Positions 48,571 through 48,644 of a DNA stretch of 48,644 bases are shown here, piece by piece (within the stretch, counting starts at the first letter, position 1; every line of letters begins with the position of its first letter). The translations under genes were made by a program, and so were the position numbers. Source of the DNA: Anaerolineae bacterium (lineage in GTDB: Bacteria > Chloroflexota > Anaerolineae > Promineifilales > Promineifilaceae); assembly GCA_020848035.1 (NCBI GenBank), contig JADLAX010000024.1, forward strand, positions 1-48,644. The letters run 5' to 3'. The notes below the pieces were generated by a model. The model was given only the letters and a program-made list of their open reading frames with translations, searched no databases and was not told the DNA's origin.

Positions 48571-48610
48571 ATGTGCCCACAGGGCGTGTGCCCAACAGGG
48601 CATGTGCCCA
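48567..48610. repeat. Three tandem GGGC(A/G)TGTGCCCA units upstream of the tRNA
   Basis: Units at 48567-48579, 48582-48594 and 48598-48610, each a 5-bp inverted repeat around two bases, in host DNA immediately upstream of the tRNA 5' end. Possible processing or regulatory element, or slippage repeats. Confidence 0.6.
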
Positions 48611-48644
48611 AAATTGCTCGCAGATTCTAACAAACGGCCGTTCC

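Overview
The window holds one essentially complete integrated siphovirus-type prophage of about 48.4 kb with short chromosomal flanks. The ends are defined by a tRNA-Glu(CTC) gene. The intact tRNA lies on the minus strand at the right edge (48498-48570). A second copy of its 3' half sits at the left edge (84-127), next to a tyrosine recombinase gene and to the intrinsic terminator that must originally have followed the tRNA. A 24-bp identical core in the anticodon arm and variable region marks attL and attR. The host is probably a Chloroflexota bacterium (Anaerolineae-like). This is inferred from high GC, Thr-Pro-rich secreted proteins with a C-terminal YLPL motif, an effector-associated/death-like mini-domain, and a very dense palindrome ACGGCCGT that occurs in both the prophage and the right flank. 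No taxonomic search was possible.

Layout. 128-1936: integrase (minus), a tRNA-Val-like element and leader DNA. 1937-18804: a long plus-strand early region of about 37 small, tightly overlapping genes. Recognisable members are a winged-helix/zinc-ribbon replication-initiator-like protein, a LuxR-type HTH protein, a four-helix membrane protein with an EF-hand, a cold-shock protein, a ParB-like protein, a MazG-like protein, several zinc-ribbon proteins, a SWIM zinc-finger protein and a ribbon-helix-helix protein. No polymerase, helicase, primase or recombinase was recognised, so replication is probably host-driven. Two clusters of repeats inside early genes look like origin elements. Internal promoters with well-formed operators lie at 13.8, 17.2 and 18.2 kb.

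18970-45379 (minus) is the late block, read right to left: DNA methyltransferase, TerS, TerL, portal, MuF-like protein, small genes, then a separate promoter-plus-terminator leader before scaffold, decoration, E-type major capsid, head completion, tail tube, a frameshifted tail assembly chaperone, tape measure, tail tip, fibres, two secreted proteins, LLH-type holin and a C39-like peptidase (lysis). 45657-47107 (minus) holds accessory and control genes. 47108-47391 is a divergent control region with repeated TGACA half-sites facing a Cro/CI-like repressor (plus). An HNH endonuclease, three hairpins with one shared 14-nt loop, and attR complete the element.

Most notable: (i) two candidate programmed -1 frameshifts, the expected one in the tail chaperone (CCCAAAC) and an unexpected A9 one that would fuse a coiled coil to a death-like domain in the lysis cassette; (ii) the three shared-loop hairpins; (iii) a 22/23-bp-spaced iteron array whose reading frame alternates; (iv) prophage replacement of the host tRNA T-loop; (v) a promoter-terminator leader in front of the capsid genes.
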